Shown here piece after piece: positions 51,988 to 61,300 of a stretch of DNA of 64,000 nucleotides (the stretch's first letter is position 1; every line of letters starts with the position of its first letter). The DNA lies in NCBI GenBank assembly GCA_024277115.1, contig JAJRVW010000119.1:1-64000 (forward strand). Reading direction: 5' to 3'. The stretch comes from Calditrichota bacterium (lineage in GTDB: Bacteria; Calditrichota; Calditrichia; Calditrichales; J004). Made by a program: the position numbers and the translations under genes. The notes beneath the pieces are model-generated. The model had not been told where the DNA came from, did not search any database, and was given only the letters and a program-made list of their open reading frames with translations.

Positions 51988-52267
51988 TTCTGCCTCATTT
52001 ATCGCGGGCCCCTATTTTAGTTCTGGGAAAGGCCACCAATTTTATTGTAATATTTGTCAAACAATTATAAATTTAAAATCAGGTAAAACCCATTATTCAT
52101 TTGTTCAACCTAAACATAAGGGGTTTTGAAATATAATGAAAGATGTGCCATAAAATAGTGCCACACCTTAAATAGTTTAGCCTAAATGGGTTTGGGATAT
52201 TGGTTTTTAAAGATGCATGTTATCATAATAATCAATAAATTTTTATAAAAGACAGGACAAATAATTA

Positions 52268-52705
52268 ATGAGTGATTCTTTAGAAAAACTTAAAAAAAGC
52301 GCAGAAGGAAGTTATTCCACTGTGCTCAATAATGCGGTTAATTTAAAAGATTTGGCCGAGGGTTATGGTAAAATCGCCAAATTAAAGTTTGAATTACACC
52401 AGTTGAAATCTGCAAGGGAAAAAAAACTGGCCTTGCTCGGCAAAACTGTTTTTCCCTATTTGTTAGAAAACAATACAAAGGCGTTGCAAACACACGAAAC
52501 GTTGCAAATGCTGTTAGATGAAATAAAAAATCTTGGCAACCAGGTGGAACTGGTGCAACATGCTATCAGCGATATTTCGGACAGGGAAAAAGTATACACC
52601 GAAAAGGATCATGGTAAAATCCAGGGTGAGATCGAAATACTTGAGCGGCAGATAGAAGAACAACTGGAAGAGTTGAAAGCTGTTAAAAAGGCATTGGACA
52701 AATAA
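52268..52705 (+). CDS. Hypothetical coiled-coil-rich protein
   Basis: Open ORF with charged, heptad-like C-terminal region. Confidence 0.65.
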   Translation: MSDSLEKLKKSAEGSYSTVLNNAVNLKDLAEGYGKIAKLKFELHQLKSAREKKLALLGKTVFPYLLENNTKALQTHETLQMLLDEIKNLGNQVELVQHAISDISDREKVYTEKDHGKIQGEIEILERQIEEQLEELKAVKKALDK

Positions 52706-52870
52706 GAAGGGTTTCGGTAAATTTTAGGTGCCAATTTTACTTTGGGGCATCGTTAAAAAAATTAATACGTATTATCTCTGCCATGAAATTGAACTACGAC
52801 ACTTAACATCTTGATTTTAAATATCCTTATGTCTATTTTCATGTGATCTAATTATACGATGGAGGCTTTA

Positions 52871-53524
52871 ATGCATCACAATAAATTTGATGCTTCTGAA
52901 ATATTTGGCGCGAGCCGTTTAAACAGGCATTTTCTCGGCCTTTTTAAAAAGAAAAAAGTACGTGTCCGGCCGGGCGCTTTAACGCCAGAGGAATTAAAGA
53001 CGATTGTGAACCAAATCGGAAAAAACAAAAAAGTCAATATTGTTCGGGTGGAATATGATGGTACGCCGGAAGACAAACCCGTCGCAATAAAAATTGCCGA
53101 TATTCAGGAAGATTATTTTACCGGGGTGATTGTTAACCTGGAACGCAGCATCAAACAAGAAATGGACCAAAAACTTGTTTTTGTAAAAGGTGGCGGCGGG
53201 ACAATCGATTTTTATTTTAATGAAGGCGATATCAAAAGCGTAGTCGAAGATATCGATGAGAGTATTCTTGAGCCGAAAGACCCGGCCGAGTTGTTGGAAA
53301 TTTTAGATGCGCTCGATTTGGACGAAGCAATTTTGCTCAGTTTTTATGATCGGGACAAGGGCGGCGTAATGAATGGCTCCGGCAAGTTGGTCGAGAAAGA
53401 TGTTGAGAATAAAACATTTAAGGTCGAGTTAAACCTTATCAACGATATTGAGTTGGATGTGCCAAAAACAATCCAGCTTGATCTTGACAAGGATACTGTT
53501 TTAGACCTTGAAATTGTAATCTAA
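52871..53524 (+). CDS. Hypothetical protein
   Basis: Long ORF; GGAGG about 6 nt before ATG 52871. Confidence 0.7.
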   Translation: MHHNKFDASEIFGASRLNRHFLGLFKKKKVRVRPGALTPEELKTIVNQIGKNKKVNIVRVEYDGTPEDKPVAIKIADIQEDYFTGVIVNLERSIKQEMDQKLVFVKGGGGTIDFYFNEGDIKSVVEDIDESILEPKDPAELLEILDALDLDEAILLSFYDRDKGGVMNGSGKLVEKDVENKTFKVELNLINDIELDVPKTIQLDLDKDTVLDLEIVI

Positions 53525-53551
53525 GCGAATACGGCAACAATTTTTTTGATA

Positions 53552-53586
53552 ATGCCCGGTAATTAATTTGCCGGGCATTTTTTATT
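53552..53586 (+). terminator. Rho-independent terminator
   Basis: ATGCCCGG taattaatttg CCGGGCAT TTTTTA. Confidence 0.75.
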
Positions 53587-53720
53587 TTTAAGAACCGAGA
53601 ATATTATGTCACTTTCCATTGTTAAAACAATCCAATAAGTAAAAATTATCATTTTTGAACGCATTACCCGATACTGCAACTTTATATATTTTAAATTAAA
53701 ATTTTGTACAGGAGAAAAAC

Positions 53721-54761
53721 ATGCCATCAAAACAAGAAATTGTTGATCAACTAAAAGAAGTAAGCTACCCGGGCTTTACACGTGATATTGTCTCTTTTGG
53801 TGTTGTAAGCGATGTCGTTATCGACGGCAACAACATTGCGGTAATTATAAACCTTAAAAGCCAGGACCCTAAAATTGCCGAACAGGTAAAAAAAGATGTG
53901 GAAGCCCACCTGAAAGATAAAAACAACGATATGACGATTGAAGCAAAAGTGAGCCTGCAACAAGCCGCCCCTGCAGCCGGCGGTGTCCAGCAGATGTCCC
54001 TCTTAAAAGATGTAAAATATAAGGTGGCCGTAGCCAGTGGTAAAGGCGGTGTTGGTAAATCGACCGTGGCGGTTAACCTGGCCGTGGCAATGGCTAAGCA
54101 AGGATTAAAGGTTGGATTGTTGGACGCGGATATTTATGGTCCAAGCATTCCTTTGATGTTGGGCGTTACCGAACAACCAAAATTTGATGGTGAAAAATTA
54201 ATCCCAATTGAAAAGTTTGGTGTAAAACTAATGTCTCTTGGGTTTCTCGTGGATAGTAATGATCCTGTAATTTGGCGTGGCGCCTTGGTTACGCGGGCAT
54301 TGCAACAATTAATGACCGATGTAAAATGGGGCGATTTGGATGTGATGCTTTTTGATATGCCTCCGGGAACAGGCGATGCACAGTTGACTTTATCACAAAG
54401 TGTGGCATTAGATGGTGCAATAATTGTTTCAACACCGCAGGATGTGGCGCTGGCCGATGCTGTTAAAGGGGTCCAGATGTTCCGAAAAGTAAACGTACCA
54501 ATCTTAGGCGTAATTGAAAATATGAGTTATTTTGTTTGCGCCCATTGTGGTGGCCGGCATGAGATTTTTGACCATGGCGGTGTTGAACGTGAATGCAAAC
54601 GAATTGGCGCGGACCTGCTTGGCGAAATCCCTCTTGATGCTGAAATCCGTATTGGTGGCGATAAAGGTATCCCTGTTGTGTCGGATAGCGAGAACAAACC
54701 GCAGGCCATTGCTTTTCAGGAAGTAGCCAAAAAAGTAAGTGAAAAACTGAATAATAATTAA
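53721..54761 (+). CDS. Mrp/ApbC family Fe-S carrier P-loop ATPase with MIP18-like N-terminus
   Basis: VASGKGGVGKSTVAVNLAVAMAKQGLKVGLLDADIYGPSIP, NMSYFVCAHCGGRHEIF. Confidence 0.94.
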   Translation: MPSKQEIVDQLKEVSYPGFTRDIVSFGVVSDVVIDGNNIAVIINLKSQDPKIAEQVKKDVEAHLKDKNNDMTIEAKVSLQQAAPAAGGVQQMSLLKDVKYKVAVASGKGGVGKSTVAVNLAVAMAKQGLKVGLLDADIYGPSIPLMLGVTEQPKFDGEKLIPIEKFGVKLMSLGFLVDSNDPVIWRGALVTRALQQLMTDVKWGDLDVMLFDMPPGTGDAQLTLSQSVALDGAIIVSTPQDVALADAVKGVQMFRKVNVPILGVIENMSYFVCAHCGGRHEIFDHGGVERECKRIGADLLGEIPLDAEIRIGGDKGIPVVSDSENKPQAIAFQEVAKKVSEKLNNN

Positions 54762-54767
54762 TTTCAA

Positions 54768-54801
54768 AGCCTTCCGGGTTCTCCCGGAGGGCTGATTTTT
54801 C
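54768..54801 (+). terminator. Rho-independent terminator
   Basis: AGCCTTCCGGG ttct CCCGGAGGGCT gattttt. Confidence 0.7.
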
Positions 54802-55016
54802 CTCCGCTTTGCATACCTTTTTTTACAAATCGATTATATCGTTTCAACGAAAAATTAAAATCAAAAGAATAATTATAACACGAATAAAATAAAACTTTCT
54901 GCCCTCATTTTTAAGACTGATAACTTTCCACGCCTTTAGTTGATATAATTAAAAATATAGACCCGCCTGCCCGATACCTAAAGTTAATTATAAATTAACC
55001 TATGGTTTCCCATTTT

Positions 55017-55874
55017 ATGAAAATTATAAGCTTACTTCTTTTTGTCTTCCTTTTTAGTGCATGCAGCGTTCTATCGGTTTTTGTAGATAGAGATACGGAC
55101 AAAAAAGATAATCAAAATAATTTATCGATTAGCTACCCGGAAATTGAAGGTATGGTTTATGTGCCCGGTGGATGGTTTAAGATGGGTTCAAAGATGAGGG
55201 CAGACGAATCGCCAGTGCGAAAGGTTTTTATTGAAGGTATTTATATGGACCGAACAGAAGTAACCGTGGCCGAATATCGGAAATTTGCCAAGGCGACCAA
55301 AAGAAAAATGCCCAAACAACCCGATTGGAATTTAGAAAATCATCCGGTAGTTAATGTTACCTGGCAAGACGCCAATGCCTATGCGCGTTGGGTTGGAAAG
55401 CGTTTGCCAACAGAGGCCGAGTGGGAATATGTGGCCCGGGGCGGTAGTAAAAATTTTAGATATGTTTATCAGAATAATAACCAGTATGGAAAAAATTATG
55501 AAAACATCGCAGATGAATCTATGCGTACTTATAAATATCATTTTCCGGTTGTAAGTGGTTATGACGATGGTTATATCTTTACCGCGCCTGTTGGGATATT
55601 TGCCCCCAATGTATTTGGCGTACACGATATGAATGGCAATGTACTTGAATGGTGTTCGGACTGGTACTCTGATAAAAATATAAAAGGTGAACAAAAAAAT
55701 CCGGTGGGCCCCGCTTCAGGAAACTATAAAGTTATCCGGGGTGCATCGTGGAACCGCAGTGGAAATTATATGCGTGCTACTTACAGGACCTACTACACCA
55801 TGAGCGTACGGTTTGATTTTATTGGATTCCGTTGCGCAAAAAATGCCGAGCTCCCAATTACTCAGGTAAATTAG
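55017..55874 (+). CDS. SUMF1/formylglycine-generating-enzyme-like lipoprotein
   Basis: Lipobox LFSAC; YVPGGWFKMGS, WVGKRLPTEAEWEYVARGG, VIRGASWNRSGNYMRATYR, IGFRCAK. Confidence 0.87.
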   Translation: MKIISLLLFVFLFSACSVLSVFVDRDTDKKDNQNNLSISYPEIEGMVYVPGGWFKMGSKMRADESPVRKVFIEGIYMDRTEVTVAEYRKFAKATKRKMPKQPDWNLENHPVVNVTWQDANAYARWVGKRLPTEAEWEYVARGGSKNFRYVYQNNNQYGKNYENIADESMRTYKYHFPVVSGYDDGYIFTAPVGIFAPNVFGVHDMNGNVLEWCSDWYSDKNIKGEQKNPVGPASGNYKVIRGASWNRSGNYMRATYRTYYTMSVRFDFIGFRCAKNAELPITQVN

Positions 55875-56043
55875 TCTTTATATCGCGATCTGATTAAATA
55901 CATTCCTCTTGTAAATTAATTGTATTGATTTTAACTAAAAAACCTGTCTCTCCCATTTACTTACTTTTTTGTAGGTTTGATCCTTGATAATATTATTATT
56001 TTCTTAAATTAACAGAACTAATTATAATTTATAAAAGGAAAAT

Positions 56044-58881
56044 ATGTCCAGGTTTATCCTCCTCATTTTAATATTGGCTTCAAGTCAGCTTTTTGCAGAA
56101 GAAGGCTGGAGTTTTTTAAATACGGGTCGTATTGGTGCTGCCCGGTTTTTAAAAGAACGCCCAAATGCCGACGGAAAAAATACAATCATTTTTATAATGG
56201 ATAGTGGTGTAGACCCCGGTGTGGCCGGCCTGAAATCCTTGCCCAATGGCAGCCCAAAAGTGATTGATGTGCATGATTTTAGCGGCGAAGGCGATGTGTA
56301 TCTTGAAGAAGCCGAAAAAGGCGAAGAGAACGACGAGTATTTTCTTACAACGGGCTACGGGTATAAATTGTTCGGTTATAAGCTACTTAAAGAAGAACCG
56401 GTCGACAGCCTTTATCTGATCGGTGTGTTGGAGGAGCGGAATTTTTTAAATACAAAGGTGCGTGATATAAACGCCAATGGAAAAACAGATGACCGCTTTG
56501 GTGTGATCCTTTTTAAAAATAATAATAATAAATGGGTTGCCTATGTTGACCTTGATGCGGATGGAAATATCTCCGATGAAAAACCACAAATAGATTATTC
56601 AGAAAATAAACAGGTTTTACAATTTCGTGGTTATGATAAAAAATATGACTATCTCCCCTTAAATATGGCATTGAAAATATTTCCGGATGAAGAGAAAGTA
56701 AATTTTCATTTTGATGGTACTGGGCATGGAACACATGTGGCGGGGATTGCCGCCGGGTATAAAATAAATGGCCTTGAAACCCTAAATGGCATTGCGCCGG
56801 GCGCTAAAATAATCAGTTTAAAAATTGGCATGACCCGTTTTAAAGGGGCCGGCACGGTGACAGGAAGTATGCGCTCGGCTTACGAGTTTGTTGCCGGGTA
56901 TGTTCAAAACAATGATACGCCTGTTGTAATAAATATGAGTTATGGCATCACCTCGGTGGCCGAGGGTTTCTCGGATATGGAGGGTTTTCTAAATGATTAT
57001 CTCGCAGAGAACCCAAATATTGTTGTTTGCCTGAGCGCTGGAAATGAGGGGCCGGGGATATCATCGGTAGGCCTGCCCGCGGCAGCTTCTTCAGCCATTA
57101 GTGTTGGCGCTTTAAACACGGTGCAGAATGCAAAGGACCTTTATGGCGGAAATATTAAATCAGATAAAATTTTTATTTTTAGCTCCCGTGGTGGTGAGGT
57201 AAATAAGCCGGAGATTATTGCGCCAGGCGCCGCTTCTTCTACCATTCCACCGTTTTCTTCATCGGAAGTAAAGTGGGGGACTAGTATGGCATCGCCACAG
57301 GTGAGTGGCGCGGTTTCTGTACTGCTCTCTGCCTTGGGCGAGGAGTTTCCAAATAATAGGGCCGATGCTTTTATGGTGAAAAGGGCATTGCTCAACTCTG
57401 CTGTGCCGGTGCCGGGTTATTCGGTTCTGGATCAGGGTAATGGCGTGGTTAATATTCCGGATGCTTACACGCTTTTAAAAAAATATGTGCAAAAAGACGA
57501 GGCAATCACAGGTTTTGAAGTGAGTACAATCAGCCCTGCTTTTGATGATGGCTATGGCCCGGCTGTTTACTGGCGGCATGGATTGGCACATCCGACGAAA
57601 GAGAAAAAACAGACAATTTATATAAATGCCCAATTTAAGGAAGGTCTTTCTGTTGAGCGGAAAAGAGGGTTTTATCGGGCTTTTAAATTATCATCGGGCG
57701 CTGACTGGTTAAAGGTTAAGCAGGGTAGTGTCTATTTAAAAGGTGAGGCACCGGCTGAAATCGAGGTATATTGTGACGAAGAAAAAATTAAAAAACCGGG
57801 TCTGTACTCAACCTATATTTATGGTTTTGAAAAAAGCAGTTTTCTTAGCTCCAAATCGGATGTGAATAAACAATTCCAGATTTTATGCACGGTTATAATC
57901 CCAGAGACAGTCGATGAAAATGTGGCGTTGTCCATCCATAAATCCAAAATTAAACTTAGTCCCGGCGATATTCATCGTGTGTTTGTTTTAGTCCCAAACA
58001 GTAGCTCTGCCATGAGTTTGCGTGTAAAACAGAACGGGCGGGAATATGGCAACCTGCGGATATATGCTTTTAATCAGCAAGGGAGTGAGGGGGCAAAAAC
58101 TTTATATTGGGATGCGCAAAAATCAGGTGAAGCATTACGCCGGATCACCACCGATGAGCTGACGCCCGGCACATGGGAATTTGTATTTTACGCGCCTTTT
58201 ACAAATATAAAAATGTCTCTTTTTGATTTTGAGATCAGCTTTTCGGGATTGGAAATCCTGCAAAAAGAGATTTCACGATTTAGAATCCGAAACGGGGAAA
58301 ACCCCACGGGCACGTTCTCGGCAATCAACCATTTTGGACAAACCCTAAACGGTAAAGTTGGTGGACGCATTCGAGGCGTACAAAAAAGTTTTTCGTTGAG
58401 GGAAGAGTATGGCAGCTATCAGCACGCGTTTAACGTGGGGGATTTATACCGATCGGTCGAGTTTGAATTTGACATGTCCAAATCGGTTTATAATAAACTG
58501 ACTGATTTTACCATAAATATTAAAAATACGAACGGCAAAGTTTTAAAAACTGTTGGGATAGACGGCACGCATACAAAAGTTACTTTTATCCCACCCTCAT
58601 CGGATAGTTACACGCTTGAGCTCGTACCGGCCTTTACTTACGAAGGCCAAAGCTGGAACATACAAATCAAAGAATCTTTTTTCTATTTCAGGCAGCCAGC
58701 TGTTACGAGCCGACGGGTAGACTTTTATCCTTTTACAAAAAAGAAGGTTTATTTCTCATTGGATAGCCCGATTAATGTTGCGCCGGACGGCTTTCACCTT
58801 TTTGGTGAAATTTGGATCGACAGCCTGGACAAAAATAAAATACGTACCATGGTTCCAATTAAGATGGATTCAAGTCTTTAA
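56044..58881 (+). CDS. S8 peptidase resembling tripeptidyl-peptidase II
   Basis: IIFIMDSGVDPGVAGLKSLPNGSPKVIDVHDFSGEGDVY, FDGTGHGTHVAGIAAG, GTSMASPQVSGAVSVLLSAL; signal-peptide-like N-terminus. Confidence 0.82.
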   Translation: MSRFILLILILASSQLFAEEGWSFLNTGRIGAARFLKERPNADGKNTIIFIMDSGVDPGVAGLKSLPNGSPKVIDVHDFSGEGDVYLEEAEKGEENDEYFLTTGYGYKLFGYKLLKEEPVDSLYLIGVLEERNFLNTKVRDINANGKTDDRFGVILFKNNNNKWVAYVDLDADGNISDEKPQIDYSENKQVLQFRGYDKKYDYLPLNMALKIFPDEEKVNFHFDGTGHGTHVAGIAAGYKINGLETLNGIAPGAKIISLKIGMTRFKGAGTVTGSMRSAYEFVAGYVQNNDTPVVINMSYGITSVAEGFSDMEGFLNDYLAENPNIVVCLSAGNEGPGISSVGLPAAASSAISVGALNTVQNAKDLYGGNIKSDKIFIFSSRGGEVNKPEIIAPGAASSTIPPFSSSEVKWGTSMASPQVSGAVSVLLSALGEEFPNNRADAFMVKRALLNSAVPVPGYSVLDQGNGVVNIPDAYTLLKKYVQKDEAITGFEVSTISPAFDDGYGPAVYWRHGLAHPTKEKKQTIYINAQFKEGLSVERKRGFYRAFKLSSGADWLKVKQGSVYLKGEAPAEIEVYCDEEKIKKPGLYSTYIYGFEKSSFLSSKSDVNKQFQILCTVIIPETVDENVALSIHKSKIKLSPGDIHRVFVLVPNSSSAMSLRVKQNGREYGNLRIYAFNQQGSEGAKTLYWDAQKSGEALRRITTDELTPGTWEFVFYAPFTNIKMSLFDFEISFSGLEILQKEISRFRIRNGENPTGTFSAINHFGQTLNGKVGGRIRGVQKSFSLREEYGSYQHAFNVGDLYRSVEFEFDMSKSVYNKLTDFTINIKNTNGKVLKTVGIDGTHTKVTFIPPSSDSYTLELVPAFTYEGQSWNIQIKESFFYFRQPAVTSRRVDFYPFTKKKVYFSLDSPINVAPDGFHLFGEIWIDSLDKNKIRTMVPIKMDSSL

Positions 58882-58909
58882 TAATTTCTAAAAATTAATC
58901 AGGTAAAAG

Positions 58910-59482
58910 ATGAACTCAACTACTAAAAGATTATTTCTATTTTTTTTCATACTCCTTCTTGCTTCATGTGCCATTTTAAATCCTAAAAAAGAGGTCGTTC
59001 ATGATCCGGGAGATATAGTTAGATGGACTGAAAATTATAAACTTACCTGGGATGATTTTAAAGCTACACCCATTAAAGGGGCACAACACACATCAGAGAT
59101 ATACATATATCTTAGTGCAGAGTACAACAGGCCTGCATTATTTTTACCGGGAGAACCAATAGTTGAATGTTATATGGATAAAAATTCTTCCTGGGTGGTA
59201 AAGTCAAGCGCATCAAAAACTATACTGTTTTATCACCAGACTATTTTTGATATTTATGAACTGTATGCACGCAAACTGAGAAAAAAGCTGGCAGAAAAAA
59301 ATTTGGGAATAGTTGACCCAATGGGTGTATTCAATAGCATTTATAAGACAAACAATAATGCTTTAAATAAGGAAATTAATACATTTCGCACAGAGTCAAA
59401 GATGGGTACTGATTTCGATATAATGAAATTATGGTCAGAGAAAACAATCAAGAAAATTTTGGCTTTAGACGGTTACAGGTAA
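58910..59482 (+). CDS. DUF922-like lipoprotein with degenerate HExxH-type motif
   Basis: Lipobox LLASC; KLTWDDFKATPIKGAQHTSEIY...ILFYHQTIFDIYELYARKLRKKLAE. Confidence 0.55.
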   Translation: MNSTTKRLFLFFFILLLASCAILNPKKEVVHDPGDIVRWTENYKLTWDDFKATPIKGAQHTSEIYIYLSAEYNRPALFLPGEPIVECYMDKNSSWVVKSSASKTILFYHQTIFDIYELYARKLRKKLAEKNLGIVDPMGVFNSIYKTNNNALNKEINTFRTESKMGTDFDIMKLWSEKTIKKILALDGYR

Positions 59483-59591
59483 TAATATTTTGATATTTCA
59501 TGTAAAAAATGTGGGATGGTAAAATTAAAATAAGTAATTTCATCATTAACTCGTAGTTGCACTAAATTTTGATAAATAGGATGAAGTGTTC

Positions 59592-60274
59592 GTGGAATTT
59601 ATTGGCTTAAGCGCCCTAATAGCTTTATTTGGCCTGGATCAAAACACGCTTTTCAGCTTGCCCTTTCCCAACCGTTAATATTGTGCTCTGCCATTGGTTT
59701 GTTTTTGGGCGATTTCCAAACGGCGATTTATTTTGGGTTGTTTGTGCAGCTTATCTGGTTGGGCAACCTGCCTGTGGGTGCATCCATCACCCCCGAGGGT
59801 AACCTGGCTTCGGCCATCGGCTGCGTCCTTTATGTTCAATTTAACGAGAGTTACATTGCGTTTGGACAATTATTGTTGCTAATCGTTTTTTTCTATACAA
59901 TTATTGTCAGTTATTTTGGCGGCCAGTTGGATGTGGCAATGCGTAAGTTTAACATCCGGCTTTTTAATTACACAATAAGCAGTATTAATGATCAAAAAAA
60001 AGCAAATGTAGGCAAGATTGCATTTTTGGCGTTATTATTACAATACAGTGTCCTCTTTATTTTTATTCTTTTAACAATACACGCCGGCAACCTGCTGTTT
60101 TCAAACATTTCCGATTTTTTTTCAGAGGAATATACGCCGCTTTGGCAATACACAAATGTAGCGATTGTTGGCGTTGGTGTTGGTATGGTGATGAGTGTTT
60201 ACAAAGGACGGGACTTAAAAAAAATTATTTTGGCCGTGAGTATATTTGGCCTTATTCTTTTTAAGATAATATAA
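59592..60274 (+). pseudogene. PTS mannose-class IIC component, frameshifted near 59641-59644
   Basis: VEFIGLSALIALFGLDQN (frame of 59592) then HAFQLALSQPLILCSAIGLFLGDFQTAIYFGLFVQLIWLGNLPVGASITPEGNLA in the other frame. Confidence 0.75.
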
Positions 60275-60275
60275 A

Positions 60276-61037
60276 ATGCGGCGATACCTGACATATATCA
60301 AAATATTTTTACGTTCCTTTTTTGTCCAGAGTGGCTGGAACTACAAAAGCATGCTGTCCATAGGGTTTTGTTTTGCCCTTCTTCCTGTGGCCAAAAAGCT
60401 TTATAAAAATGATATTGTAAAATACAACCAGTTTGTACGAAGGCATCTCGGATTTTTTAATGCCCATCCATATTTTACCGCCTATGCCTTAGGGGCAATT
60501 ACCCGCTTGGAAGAAGATGTAGCCCGGAACAAAGGTTCGGAAGTTCAGGTGGAACGGTTTAAAAATGCTTTGATTGGGCCTTTTGGCGCATTGGGTGATC
60601 AAATATTTTGGGCGACAGTAAAACCGGCAACGTTCACTTTGGGAGTCCTTGCTTTTTTACTGGTAGAAAGTTTTAGCGCCCGTTTGACTTTTTTAATGCT
60701 TTTAGGTATTCTTTACAATCTACCTCACCTGTATGTTCGGATTTTTGGTATGCTTCAGGGCTATCAACAGGGATTTTCGATTTGTAAACATCTTAAAATA
60801 GACAATTTTAAATTTATTAAAAAAACCTATTTAATAGTGGGGATTTTATCCATATGTCTTGTAGTTGGCTACATCGGGACTTTTTGGGTAGGTAATGATC
60901 TTTTTGCCATGCTGGTTTTTGTTAGCAGCATTATTGTGTCAGTATATTTAAAATCGAAGAAGGCGAAAACATACCTGGCTATGCTTCTCCCTCTCTTAAT
61001 AGCCATAATTGTTGGATTAATAAAAAGCAGGATATGA
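60276..61037 (+). CDS. PTS mannose/fructose/sorbose family IID component
   Basis: FFVQSGWNYKSMLSIGFCFALLPVAKKLY, FNAHPYFTAYALGAITRLEED, IGPFGALGDQIFWATVKP. Confidence 0.9.
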   Translation: MRRYLTYIKIFLRSFFVQSGWNYKSMLSIGFCFALLPVAKKLYKNDIVKYNQFVRRHLGFFNAHPYFTAYALGAITRLEEDVARNKGSEVQVERFKNALIGPFGALGDQIFWATVKPATFTLGVLAFLLVESFSARLTFLMLLGILYNLPHLYVRIFGMLQGYQQGFSICKHLKIDNFKFIKKTYLIVGILSICLVVGYIGTFWVGNDLFAMLVFVSSIIVSVYLKSKKAKTYLAMLLPLLIAIIVGLIKSRI

Positions 61038-61300
61038 TAGAAGAAACTTTAAAAATAACAAATAAACACGGCTTGCATGCCCGGCCGGCGGCACATCTGG
61101 TTAAAATTGCCGGAAAGTTTAAATCGGAAGTAAAAATATTTAAAGATGGGCTAGAGGTAAATGCCAAAAGCATTATGGGTGTTATGATGCTGGCAGCGGA
61201 GCCCGGAAGCGATGTATTGGTGCATATTGATGGTGAGGACGAAAAGGAAGCTTTTATAGAAATTAAAGAATTATTTGACAATAAATTTAATGAAGAATAA
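61034..61300 (+). CDS. ptsH: HPr phosphocarrier protein
   Basis: KHGLHARPAAHLVKIA active-site His; NAKSIMGVMMLAAEPG Ser site. Confidence 0.93.
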   Translation: MIEETLKITNKHGLHARPAAHLVKIAGKFKSEVKIFKDGLEVNAKSIMGVMMLAAEPGSDVLVHIDGEDEKEAFIEIKELFDNKFNEE

